From positions 1-64,000 of the forward strand of contig NZ_BDBU01000007.1 of assembly GCF_001613145.1 (NCBI RefSeq): a DNA stretch of 64,000 nt. The letters are read 5' to 3'. Source of the stretch: Nocardia jejuensis NBRC 103114 (GTDB lineage Bacteria; Actinomycetota; Actinomycetes; Mycobacteriales; Mycobacteriaceae). Positions 17,385 to 24,965 of this stretch are shown here, in pieces (the stretch's first letter is position 1; the number at the start of each line of letters is the position of its first letter). A program made the position numbers and the translations under genes. The notes under the pieces were generated by a model. That model did no database searches. It was not told the origin of the DNA and was given only the letters and a program-made list of their open reading frames with translations.

Positions 17385-18227
17385 ATGAGCCGGATCCCGA
17401 TCAGACCGATCACGTTGCAGGGTGGAGCCGGAGCGCTCGCCGCGTGGGAGGCCGAGCCGCCCTCGGGCACGCAGACCCTCGGCGTCGCCGTGCTGGTTCC
17501 GGGCTTCACCGGTTCCAAGGAGGACTTCGAATTCCTGCTGCCGCTGCTGGCCGATGCCGGCTATCGCGCGGTGGCGTACGACCAGCGGGGGCAGTGGCAG
17601 TCCGCGGGACCGGACGACATCGCCGGGTACACCATGGCCGATTTCACCGCGGACCTGCTCGGCGTCGTGGACCAGGTCTCGCCGGGCGAGCCGGTGCATC
17701 TGGTCGGTCACTCGTTCGGCGGATACGTCTCGCGCGTGGCCGTGGTCGCGCGGCCGGATCGGTTCCGCACCTTCACGCTGCTGGCCTCGGGGCCGTCCTC
17801 GGTCGAGGACATCAATTTCCCGCCGCCGCAGATGGTCGCGGCCTGGGTGGAAGCGGGCGGGCAGGAGGTCATCTGGGAGCAGATGAGCGCCGCCATGACC
17901 GCCGCGGGAACCGAGTTCTCGCCTTCGCGCGCGGAGTTCCTGCACAACCGGATCCTCGCGACCCGCAAGGGGAACATCCTCGGCATCCTGAAGGTGATGG
18001 AGCAGCCGCCGATCGAGGATCCCGCGCAGCTGCGCGCGGCCGGAGTGCCGCTGCTGGTCGCCTACGGCGACACCAACGACCTGTGGAACCCCGAGGTCCA
18101 CGAAAAGTTCGCGGCACAGCTGCAAGCTGGAACCGCCGTCTATCACGGCGTCGGGCATGTGCCGAACGAGGACGTCCCCGAGCAGGTATCCGCGGATCTG
18201 GTGAAATTCTGGAGGCAGAACGCATGA
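17385..18227 (+). CDS. Alpha/beta-hydrolase
   Basis: A 280-residue alpha/beta-hydrolase fold protein. The nucleophile is Ser110 in GHSFGG, the acid is in YGDTND (~residue 229) and the histidine in GVGHVPNED near the end. The oxyanion region is VPGFTGSKEDF. The ATG at 17385 has GGAAGGA six bases upstream; an in-frame ATG six bases earlier is too close to that site. It overlaps the GH3 gene (ATGA) and is therefore probably its operon partner under the TetR operator. The substrate, an ester or lactone, is unknown. Confidence 0.9.
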   Translation: MSRIPIRPITLQGGAGALAAWEAEPPSGTQTLGVAVLVPGFTGSKEDFEFLLPLLADAGYRAVAYDQRGQWQSAGPDDIAGYTMADFTADLLGVVDQVSPGEPVHLVGHSFGGYVSRVAVVARPDRFRTFTLLASGPSSVEDINFPPPQMVAAWVEAGGQEVIWEQMSAAMTAAGTEFSPSRAEFLHNRILATRKGNILGILKVMEQPPIEDPAQLRAAGVPLLVAYGDTNDLWNPEVHEKFAAQLQAGTAVYHGVGHVPNEDVPEQVSADLVKFWRQNA

Positions 18228-20599
18228 CCGACCGTATCGACGAACTGCTCGCGAAACTGGATCTGCCGGCCAAGATTCGGCTGATCTCGGGCGCGAACTT
18301 CTTCCGCCTCGCGGGTGACCCGAGCATCGGACTGGCCGAGATGCCGGTGTCGGACGGACCGTCCGGAGTGCGCGGTGAACAGTGGGACGAACGCGATCCC
18401 TCGGTGAGCCTGCCCTCGGGCACCGCGCTCGCCGCCACCTGGGATCGCGAACTGCTGAGCGAGATCGGGGCGCTCATCGCGGCCGAGGCGCGGCGCAAGG
18501 ATGTGTACGCCGTGCTCGGGCCGACCATCAACCTGCATCGATCCCCGCTGGGCGGAAGGCATTTCGAATGCTTCTCCGAGGACCCCATGCTGACCGCCGA
18601 GATCGCCGACGCCTATGTGCGCGCGGTCCAGGCGCACGGGGTGAGCGCGTGCCCGAAGCACTATGTGGCCAACGACTCCGAGACCGATCGCTTCACCACC
18701 GACGTGCTGGCCTCGGAGCGCACGCTGCGCGAGCTGTACCTGTACCCGTTCGAGCGGTCGGTGCGAGCCGGAGCGTGGATGGTGATGTCGGCGTACAACT
18801 CGGTCAACGGCACCACCATGACCGAGAACGACCTGCTGGACGAGCCGCTCAAGGGCGAGTGGGGCTTCGACGGCGTCGTAGTCTCGGACTGGACCGCGGT
18901 GCGTTCCACCGCCGGAGCCGCGAAGGGCAACGATCTCGCGATGCCCGGACCGTGGGAGTTGTGGGGCGCGCCGCTCGAGGAGGCTGTGCGCAAGGGTGAG
19001 GTGCCCGAATCGGCTATCGACGAGAAGGTCCGCCGCATACTGCGATTCGCGCAGCGGGTCGGGGCGTTGAACGGAACACCGCGGCAGCCGGAGCCCTTCA
19101 CCGATGCGGCCGCGCAGCGGCTGGTGCGCGAGACCGCGGCCAAGGCGATGGTGCTGGCAGTCAACGACGGCACGCTGCCGCTGGGCACGCCCTCCCGGGT
19201 GGCGCTGCTCGGATCCGCCGCCGCCGAACCGCGATTCATGGGCGGCGGCAGCGCGACGGTGATTCCCGCGCACACCACCTCGCCGCTCGAGGGGCTCTCC
19301 GCGGTGCTTCCGGTGGTGTACACGCCGGGTGTGCACCTGAGCGAGAACATGATTCCGGTGCCGCTGGATCTGGTCACCGATCCGGAGACGGGTGCGCCGG
19401 GACTGGCGCTGCGCTATCTGGACGGTGAGACCGTGCTCGACACCGAGCATCGCACCGCGGGCAACCTCATGCTCTTCGGCAATGCGAATGCCGTGCGGGC
19501 CAAGGCGATCGAGCTGCGTGGGCGGTTCCGAGCCGACGCCGCCGGGGACTGGCGGATCGGCTTCGCCGGTGTGGGCACGATGAGTCTGTCGATCGACGGC
19601 GCGAGCGTGCTCGAGGAGAGCGTGCTGCCCGCGGGCGGTGATCCGGTCGAGATGCTGCTGAATCCGCCGCAGCGCTTCGTGACTCGCACTCTCGCCGAGG
19701 GCGAGGAGGTGGATGTGCTGGTGCGGATGGTGCCGGGCGGCGGATTCCCCGCCATGGGCATCACGCTGGCGGTGGGCCGTCCGCGCCGGGCCGCCGACGA
19801 GGAGTTCGCGGCCGCGGTCGAATTGGCGCGCACATCCGAGATCGCGGTGGTCGTGGTCGGCACCACCGAGCAGATCGAGTCCGAGGGTTTCGATCGGACC
19901 GACCTGCGACTCCCGGGCCGTCAGGACGAGTTGGTGGCGGCGGTGGCCGCGGTGAATCCGCGCACCATCGTGGTGGTGAATTCCGGTTCGCCCGTGGAGA
20001 TGCCGTGGCGAGAGGACGTCGCGGCCGTGTTGCTGACCTGGTTCCCGGGTCAGGAGTTCGGCGCGGCGCTGGCCGATGTGCTGACCGGGGCGGTCGAGCC
20101 CGGCGGGCGGCTGCCCACCACCTGGCCCAAGACCATCGGCGACGTGCCGGTGCGCAACACCCGCCCCGGGAGCGATCATTCGCTGCCGTACGAGGAGGGC
20201 GTGCACATCGGGTACCGGGCCTGGCTGAAATCCGGTGTGGCACCGGCGTATCCGTTCGGACACGGCCTCGGGTACACCAGCTGGGAGCTGCGGGACCTGA
20301 CGGTGGAGGGTCGTACCGCCACCGTCACCGTGCGCAATACCGGCGATCGAGCGGGCCGCCAGGTGGTGCAGGCGTATCTGTCCCGCGCCGAGAGCGCGGT
20401 CGATCGTCCGGTGCGCTGGCTGTCCGGATTCGCGCTGGTCGAGGCGGAGGCGGGCGAGACCGTCACGGCCACCATCGAATTGCCGCGCCGCTCCTTCGAG
20501 CACTGGACGGACAAGGGGTGGGCCGTGGAGCCGGGAGGGTTCGAATTGCACGTCGGCACCTCGGTGAACGAACTTCCCCTCACCGCCGTGATCGCGTAG
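18224..20599 (+). CDS. GH3 family beta-glycosidase
   Basis: A 791-residue GH3 enzyme with PA14-type insertion, like many beta-glucosidases. The N-terminal TIM-barrel ends with the nucleophile Asp222 in VVSDW; KHYVAND supplies substrate contacts. The second alpha/beta domain holds a likely acid/base Glu554 in IESEGFDR; a PA14-like beta-sandwich lies at ~residues 385-520; a fibronectin-III-like domain ends the protein. There is no signal peptide, so it acts inside the cell, perhaps on imported or endogenous glycosides. The ATG overlaps the hydrolase stop. The pair could deglycosylate and then hydrolyse one compound, which is an inference. Confidence 0.93.
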   Translation: MTDRIDELLAKLDLPAKIRLISGANFFRLAGDPSIGLAEMPVSDGPSGVRGEQWDERDPSVSLPSGTALAATWDRELLSEIGALIAAEARRKDVYAVLGPTINLHRSPLGGRHFECFSEDPMLTAEIADAYVRAVQAHGVSACPKHYVANDSETDRFTTDVLASERTLRELYLYPFERSVRAGAWMVMSAYNSVNGTTMTENDLLDEPLKGEWGFDGVVVSDWTAVRSTAGAAKGNDLAMPGPWELWGAPLEEAVRKGEVPESAIDEKVRRILRFAQRVGALNGTPRQPEPFTDAAAQRLVRETAAKAMVLAVNDGTLPLGTPSRVALLGSAAAEPRFMGGGSATVIPAHTTSPLEGLSAVLPVVYTPGVHLSENMIPVPLDLVTDPETGAPGLALRYLDGETVLDTEHRTAGNLMLFGNANAVRAKAIELRGRFRADAAGDWRIGFAGVGTMSLSIDGASVLEESVLPAGGDPVEMLLNPPQRFVTRTLAEGEEVDVLVRMVPGGGFPAMGITLAVGRPRRAADEEFAAAVELARTSEIAVVVVGTTEQIESEGFDRTDLRLPGRQDELVAAVAAVNPRTIVVVNSGSPVEMPWREDVAAVLLTWFPGQEFGAALADVLTGAVEPGGRLPTTWPKTIGDVPVRNTRPGSDHSLPYEEGVHIGYRAWLKSGVAPAYPFGHGLGYTSWELRDLTVEGRTATVTVRNTGDRAGRQVVQAYLSRAESAVDRPVRWLSGFALVEAEAGETVTATIELPRRSFEHWTDKGWAVEPGGFELHVGTSVNELPLTAVIA

Positions 20600-20605
20600 T
20601 GGGTT

Positions 20606-20634
20606 CCGGGTCCGCACCCGACGTGCGGACCCGG
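20606..20634. terminator. Strong hairpin between convergent genes
   Basis: A perfect 12-base-pair stem (20606-20617 with 20623-20634) around a five-base loop lies six bases after the GH3 stop and 26 bp from the stop of the convergent PI-PLC gene. It is a likely bidirectional terminator. Confidence 0.75.
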
Positions 20635-20660
20635 GCTCCATCGGCGCGCGGCAGCGGGTC

Positions 20661-21698
20661 TCAGCCGAAGTTATTGTCCAGCAGTAGATCCAGGGCATCG
20701 GTGTGCAGATCGGGAAAGTCCATCGGCACGATGCCGTAGTGCGCTCGCTGGGCGCGGTGCTCGGTGAGGTAGTTCGCCACCTCGGGCAGGATGGCGGCGG
20801 CGTTGTCCCGGGGCCAGGCGTTGTCGGCGTAGCTGGTGAAGTTGATGTACATGAGGGCGTTGTCGGGGTCGGCGGCGGCTTTGTCCAGGCAGTCGCGGAC
20901 GTAGGAGAACTTGTCGCCGCCGGAGGAACCAGTGGCGGAGCCGGAATCCGTGGATCCGGAATCCGCTGAGCCGGAACCTGATCCGGAGTCCAGTCCCATC
21001 AGGCCCCGGCCCTTGTATCTGTCCTGAAGGTAGATGCGGTCGTTCGAGAAGACGCCGTTGTCGCCGCCCGGCCACCGCAGGGCCGGAAGCTGATTGGCGA
21101 ACTGTGTGATGAGCACGATCCGCCCGCGCGCCTCGCCGAGCGCGGGGAAGCGGTCGCCGATCCAGAACAGCGGCCGGTAGCCCTTGGCGTCGAGATAGCC
21201 GTCGAAGATCGCCGCGAAATTCGCGCCGACGTCGTTGCGGGTGCCGTCTTCCTTCTTGAGGCGCATGATCAGCACCTCGTCGGGGTTGCGCGCGAGGAAG
21301 TCCCGGCACTGATCGAGCACGCCGTCGAAGGTGATGCCCTGGTAGGCGGCCGCGTGGTAGACCCCGAACGAATCGCTCATGTGGTCCTGCAGGCCGTTGC
21401 ATCGGATATCGAGAAATCGGATGCCGTGCGCGAATTGCGCTGGGAGTGACCAGTTCTGGGTGTGCGACCATTCGGTGCCGTTGGCGGCGCTCATGGCGCA
21501 GGAGTCGTGGGTGCCGGGGATGGTGAGGCGCAGCAGAGAGGTGGTGTCCGGCAGCGCCGCCATCCAGGTCTGCGGTGCGATCGCGCGCCGCAGCGGGCGG
21601 GGTGCGGCGAACGCGCCGGGGGAGCCCAGGCCGGTGGTCACGAGCCCGGCGGCGACCGCCAGGGTGGTCCGGGCGAAATCACGTCGGGTCAGTCTCAT
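20661..21698 (-). CDS. Tat-exported phosphatidylinositol-specific phospholipase C-like protein
   Basis: A 345-residue PLC-like phosphodiesterase. A twin-arginine signal (TRRDFART, hydrophobic stretch, AFA cleavage at ~31) directs export by Tat. The PI-PLC X domain shows catalytic His64 in GTHDS and His115 in VYHA. It probably cleaves phosphatidylinositol or related glycolipids at the cell surface or outside. An unusual Gly/Ser/Asp-rich insertion (~residues 234-256) interrupts the C-terminal half and may be a flexible loop. It is flanked by two terminators and appears monocistronic. Confidence 0.9.
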   Translation of the reverse strand: MRLTRRDFARTTLAVAAGLVTTGLGSPGAFAAPRPLRRAIAPQTWMAALPDTTSLLRLTIPGTHDSCAMSAANGTEWSHTQNWSLPAQFAHGIRFLDIRCNGLQDHMSDSFGVYHAAAYQGITFDGVLDQCRDFLARNPDEVLIMRLKKEDGTRNDVGANFAAIFDGYLDAKGYRPLFWIGDRFPALGEARGRIVLITQFANQLPALRWPGGDNGVFSNDRIYLQDRYKGRGLMGLDSGSGSGSADSGSTDSGSATGSSGGDKFSYVRDCLDKAAADPDNALMYINFTSYADNAWPRDNAAAILPEVANYLTEHRAQRAHYGIVPMDFPDLHTDALDLLLDNNFG

Positions 21699-21778
21699 TC
21701 AGGGTCCTCGTTCTGCGATCGGCGCAGACGGGGCACGCATGCGCGCCGGGAGCCTAACTTGGACAGTGGACCAACAGT

Positions 21779-21811
21779 GCGGGTTTTGTGGAATCCCCCG
21801 ACAAAACCCGC
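21779..21811. terminator. Long hairpin ending the signalling operon
   Basis: GCGGGTTTTGT (21779-21789) and ACAAAACCCGC (21801-21811) form a perfect 11-base-pair stem. A second, imperfect stem (21819-21827 with 21836-21844) lies closer to the FHA gene stop. Together they probably terminate the seven-gene operon before the PI-PLC gene. Confidence 0.7.
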
Positions 21812-21850
21812 ACCCGCTCGCGAAAGGCTTCATCGCCCTTCGCGGCCGCG

Positions 21851-22555
21851 TCAGGCCGGTTCGGTGGTGAGGGTGATGGTGGTCCAGCCTCCGACGTGGA
21901 TGCGGTCGCCGGGTTGCAGGGAGATCGGGGTTTTGGCGGGGACGGGGTCGGGGCTGTCGTTGAGGCAGGTTCCGTTGGTGGAGCCCAGGTCGGTGAGGGT
22001 GACGGTGGTCGAGACTATGCGCAGGATGGCGTGGGTGCGGGAGACCGCGATATCGACCGGGGCTATGCCGAGGTCGATGTCGGGGTGGACGCCCTGGGCG
22101 TCGCTGTGTTTGCCGATCAGGATGTCGGTGCCGCGCAGCGGGATTCGGCGGTGAGGGTAATAGTCGGGGAATTCCAGGCGTTCGGCGTCGGGGCCCTTCT
22201 GGGCGAGCATGCGCTCGTAGTGGGCGCGATCGGCGGTGATGGTGGCGATCCAGACCGTGGTGCCGCCGCCCGAGCTGGTCGGGGATCCCGCGGTCGTGGT
22301 GTGGGAAGTGCTCCCGCCCACGGATTCCGCCGTTGCCGCGCCGGTGGAGGGGTGGTCGGGTTGAGGGCGCACGGGTGCGGGGAGGGCGGTGTCGTGGCCG
22401 CAGTCTTCGCAGAAGCGCCCTTCGACGGGTGCCCCGCAGACCGGGCACTGGGCGAAATGGTCTGGTGGGGGCGACTGTTCAGAGGTGATGGGGGAGCCGC
22501 AGGTGTCGCAGTAGTCGGTGGCTACGGACGGGTGGCCGTCGGGGCAGGTCGGCAT
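21851..22555 (-). CDS. Zinc-ribbon and FHA domain protein
   Basis: A 234-residue protein. Two N-terminal zinc ribbons (YCDTCG and CPVCG...CEDCG, residues 1-55) are followed by a low-complexity linker and a C-terminal FHA domain (~140-230). The phosphothreonine-binding loops SRTHA and GSTNGT are present. FHA domains bind phosphothreonine, and in mycobacteria the FHA protein GarA is the PknG substrate and metabolic switch; this is a different architecture. It is the last gene of the operon, with its ATG overlapping the VWA stop (TAATG). It is the probable reader or output of the kinase/phosphatase pair. Confidence 0.88.
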   Translation of the reverse strand: MPTCPDGHPSVATDYCDTCGSPITSEQSPPPDHFAQCPVCGAPVEGRFCEDCGHDTALPAPVRPQPDHPSTGAATAESVGGSTSHTTTAGSPTSSGGGTTVWIATITADRAHYERMLAQKGPDAERLEFPDYYPHRRIPLRGTDILIGKHSDAQGVHPDIDLGIAPVDIAVSRTHAILRIVSTTVTLTDLGSTNGTCLNDSPDPVPAKTPISLQPGDRIHVGGWTTITLTTEPA

Positions 22556-23859
22556 TACGCATCGCCTTCCTTTCTCACCCGGGCGGTCTTGCTGCTGCGC
22601 ACGTCCAGGGCCATCTCGTCGGCGGGGTCGACGGAGGAGCGAATGCGGGCGGTGCCGGTGCGCTCGTCCACCTCGACCACGGCGCGCAGCAGTTTCGCGG
22701 TGTTGTCGTTGCCGGATTCGGCCGCGAGTTGCACCGCGCGTTGCAGCTTCGCGGTGGCGGTGGCCAGATCGCCCTGTTTGCGGGCGGCCAAGCCCTCCTG
22801 CACGACCTGGGCGAGTTCGGCCTGGCCAGTGTAGTGCGCGACCCGGCGGCTGATCCGGGCGGACAGTTCGGTGTCGGTGGTCCACACCGCTTTCACCAGG
22901 CCCTGTCCGAGAACGTCGTCGCCCGCGATCACCGCGACTCGGGCGGCGAGCTTCTCGCGTCCTGGGGCCGCGGGTTCCAGGTCCAGCTTCACGTGGTACT
23001 CGCGCTCCTCGGAACCCCATGAGCCGAGCGGATATTCGCCGATCTGCGCACCGGCCTCGGTGCGCCGGGCGGTGAGGTCCTCGATGGTGGGGGAGACCTG
23101 TTTGACGAAGACGATCCGGGCACCCACCGGCGTCCACACCCGCAGGGTCAGCTCCGGGATCGTCTTGCCCATCGAGCTTTCCATCATCGCCGCGAAATCG
23201 GCCGCGAGCAGATCCGGTGTCTTGACGATATCGACCGTGCCGTGCAACGCCGAGGCGATCGCGCGCAATTCGTCCGGCTCCCAATCGGTTCCGACGCCGC
23301 GGCAGTCGCAGGTGAACATGCCCTCGGACGCGCTGATCTCCTGCGCGAGCCGCTCGGAGGTCTCGTGCTCGTTGCGGCCGTCGGTGAGCAGGATGGCGTG
23401 CACCATCGCACCGCGATGGTGCTGCGCGATGATGCGCGAGAGGCCCAGCCAGGTGCCGATCGCGGTGCCGCCCTGAGGCCGCAGCTTGTCCAGCGCGTGC
23501 CTTGCCGCACTGCGGGTGTGGTGATTTGCCACGGCCGAGGAGGCGTCCTTCGGATAGACCACCTCGGCCTTGTCCGTGCCCTGGACGATCGCGAACTTCG
23601 TGCCGTCGGCGAGCACGTCGAGCGCTGCCAGCGTCGCACGGCGCGCACCGGCGAACTTGTCCTGCGCGGCCATCGACCCGGAGCAGTCGATGATCAGGAT
23701 CTCGACCCGTTGCCGCGGGGGCGCGGAGACCGCGATCCGATCACCGGTCTCGACGGTGACGATCGCGTCCACGATGCGCGCGCCCTCGGCGAGGTGCTCG
23801 TTCTGATCGACGGCGACCTCGATGCCACCCGAATTACCGTTGCCCGACGGTGAACTCAT
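22555..23859 (-). CDS. VWA domain protein with intact MIDAS
   Basis: A 434-residue protein with a von Willebrand factor A domain (~residues 50-225). The metal-ion-dependent adhesion site is complete: DCSGSM, a Thr in GGTAIGTW and LLTDGRNE. The C-terminal ~200 residues form a beta-rich region, then a short helical stretch (QEGLAARKQGDLATATAKL). There is no signal peptide, so it is cytosolic. VWA, PP2C and kinase genes also cluster in TerY-P triads, where the VWA protein is thought to be a scaffold. Its ATG overlaps the phosphatase stop (ATGA). Confidence 0.88.
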   Translation of the reverse strand: MSSPSGNGNSGGIEVAVDQNEHLAEGARIVDAIVTVETGDRIAVSAPPRQRVEILIIDCSGSMAAQDKFAGARRATLAALDVLADGTKFAIVQGTDKAEVVYPKDASSAVANHHTRSAARHALDKLRPQGGTAIGTWLGLSRIIAQHHRGAMVHAILLTDGRNEHETSERLAQEISASEGMFTCDCRGVGTDWEPDELRAIASALHGTVDIVKTPDLLAADFAAMMESSMGKTIPELTLRVWTPVGARIVFVKQVSPTIEDLTARRTEAGAQIGEYPLGSWGSEEREYHVKLDLEPAAPGREKLAARVAVIAGDDVLGQGLVKAVWTTDTELSARISRRVAHYTGQAELAQVVQEGLAARKQGDLATATAKLQRAVQLAAESGNDNTAKLLRAVVEVDERTGTARIRSSVDPADEMALDVRSSKTARVRKEGDA

Positions 23860-24965
23860 AGCGTCTCTCCCGTGGGCACGGAGAAGGGCAGGGGTACGAG
23901 TGCCACGGTGATGTTGTCCTTGCCACCGGCGAGCAGCGCGTGATCGACCAGCGCGCGGGCCGCGTCCATCGGCGCGTGCGGGGTCGCGATGCGGGCCAGG
24001 TCGGGCGCCTCGGGCAGGTAGTTCCACATGCCGTCCGAACACAGCAGCAGCACACCGGGTTCCGTGGCGTGCAGCGTCTGCACGCAATTCGCGGACCACT
24101 TGTTCTCGCTGTCCGCGCCCAGCCAGCGGGTCAGCACGTGGGCGTGCGGTGCGTCCATGGCGTCCTCCTCGTTCATCAGGCCGGTCTCCACCATGGCCTG
24201 GGCGAGGGAGTCGTCGACACTGAGGCGCTGCGACTCGTCCGGGGCGGGAGTGAGCCAATAGCCCCGGCTGTCACCGACATTCGCGACGGTGATTCGCGCC
24301 CCGCCGGTCGGGTCGAACTGCACGATCGCCGAGACGTAAGTGCACGAGGGGGAGCGGCCGTCGGGAGTGCCGACGTCGGTGACCGCCCGCGCGGCGGCGG
24401 CGAGACCGGCCATCACCGATTCCTCGGCGGTCTTGTTCTCGGCCAGAGCGGTGAGGCAGGCATCGACGCCGGTGCGCACGGCGGTACCGGAGGCCGCCTG
24501 CGGATCCTCGGAGGTGGACACCCCGTCGCAGACCGCGATGACCACGGTGGCGGGAACGCCCGGGGCGCGGTCGACCACGGACGCGGACACCGCGTCCTCG
24601 TTGCGCGCGTGGCTGATACCGCGATCGGTGATCACGAACACCGCTCCGAGGTCGGCCTCGAACCGGTCGCGCTGCGGGCCGAGCTGACCGCAGGCGGCGC
24701 AGTAGCCGTCGGTGTCGAAAGTCGTTGCGCCACATCCGTCGCAGGCGGCCTTCGTGGTCGCGTCGTACGACATGGTGGTGCCGGTGTACGGGACTTCGCC
24801 CGCCGCGTTCAGCTCTGCCACCGGCATGGTGGTCGCCTCGCGGGAGGTGCCCCCGGTGAACGGCGGCAGTGCGATCCGGCGGACGCCGAGCTCGCGCCCG
24901 CACTCCTCGCAGTATCGGTCGGTGGCGGCGGCGAAGGTTCCGCAGGCCGCGCAGCGCGGGGTCAC
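23856..24965 (-). CDS. PP2C-family Ser/Thr phosphatase with zinc ribbons
   Basis: A 369-residue phosphatase. Two N-terminal zinc ribbons (CAACG/CEECG and CDGCG/CAACG, within ~residues 1-105) precede a PP2C domain from ~115. The metal-binding motifs are all present: SHARNEDA, CDGVS, VGDSRG, LCSDGMW and KDNITVAL. It should dephosphorylate Ser/Thr in the cytosol, most likely targets of the adjacent kinase. GTG 24965 overlaps the kinase stop (GTGA), so an upstream in-frame start at 25022 was rejected. The stop overlaps the VWA start. Confidence 0.92.
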   Translation of the reverse strand: MTPRCAACGTFAAATDRYCEECGRELGVRRIALPPFTGGTSREATTMPVAELNAAGEVPYTGTTMSYDATTKAACDGCGATTFDTDGYCAACGQLGPQRDRFEADLGAVFVITDRGISHARNEDAVSASVVDRAPGVPATVVIAVCDGVSTSEDPQAASGTAVRTGVDACLTALAENKTAEESVMAGLAAAARAVTDVGTPDGRSPSCTYVSAIVQFDPTGGARITVANVGDSRGYWLTPAPDESQRLSVDDSLAQAMVETGLMNEEDAMDAPHAHVLTRWLGADSENKWSANCVQTLHATEPGVLLLCSDGMWNYLPEAPDLARIATPHAPMDAARALVDHALLAGGKDNITVALVPLPFSVPTGETL

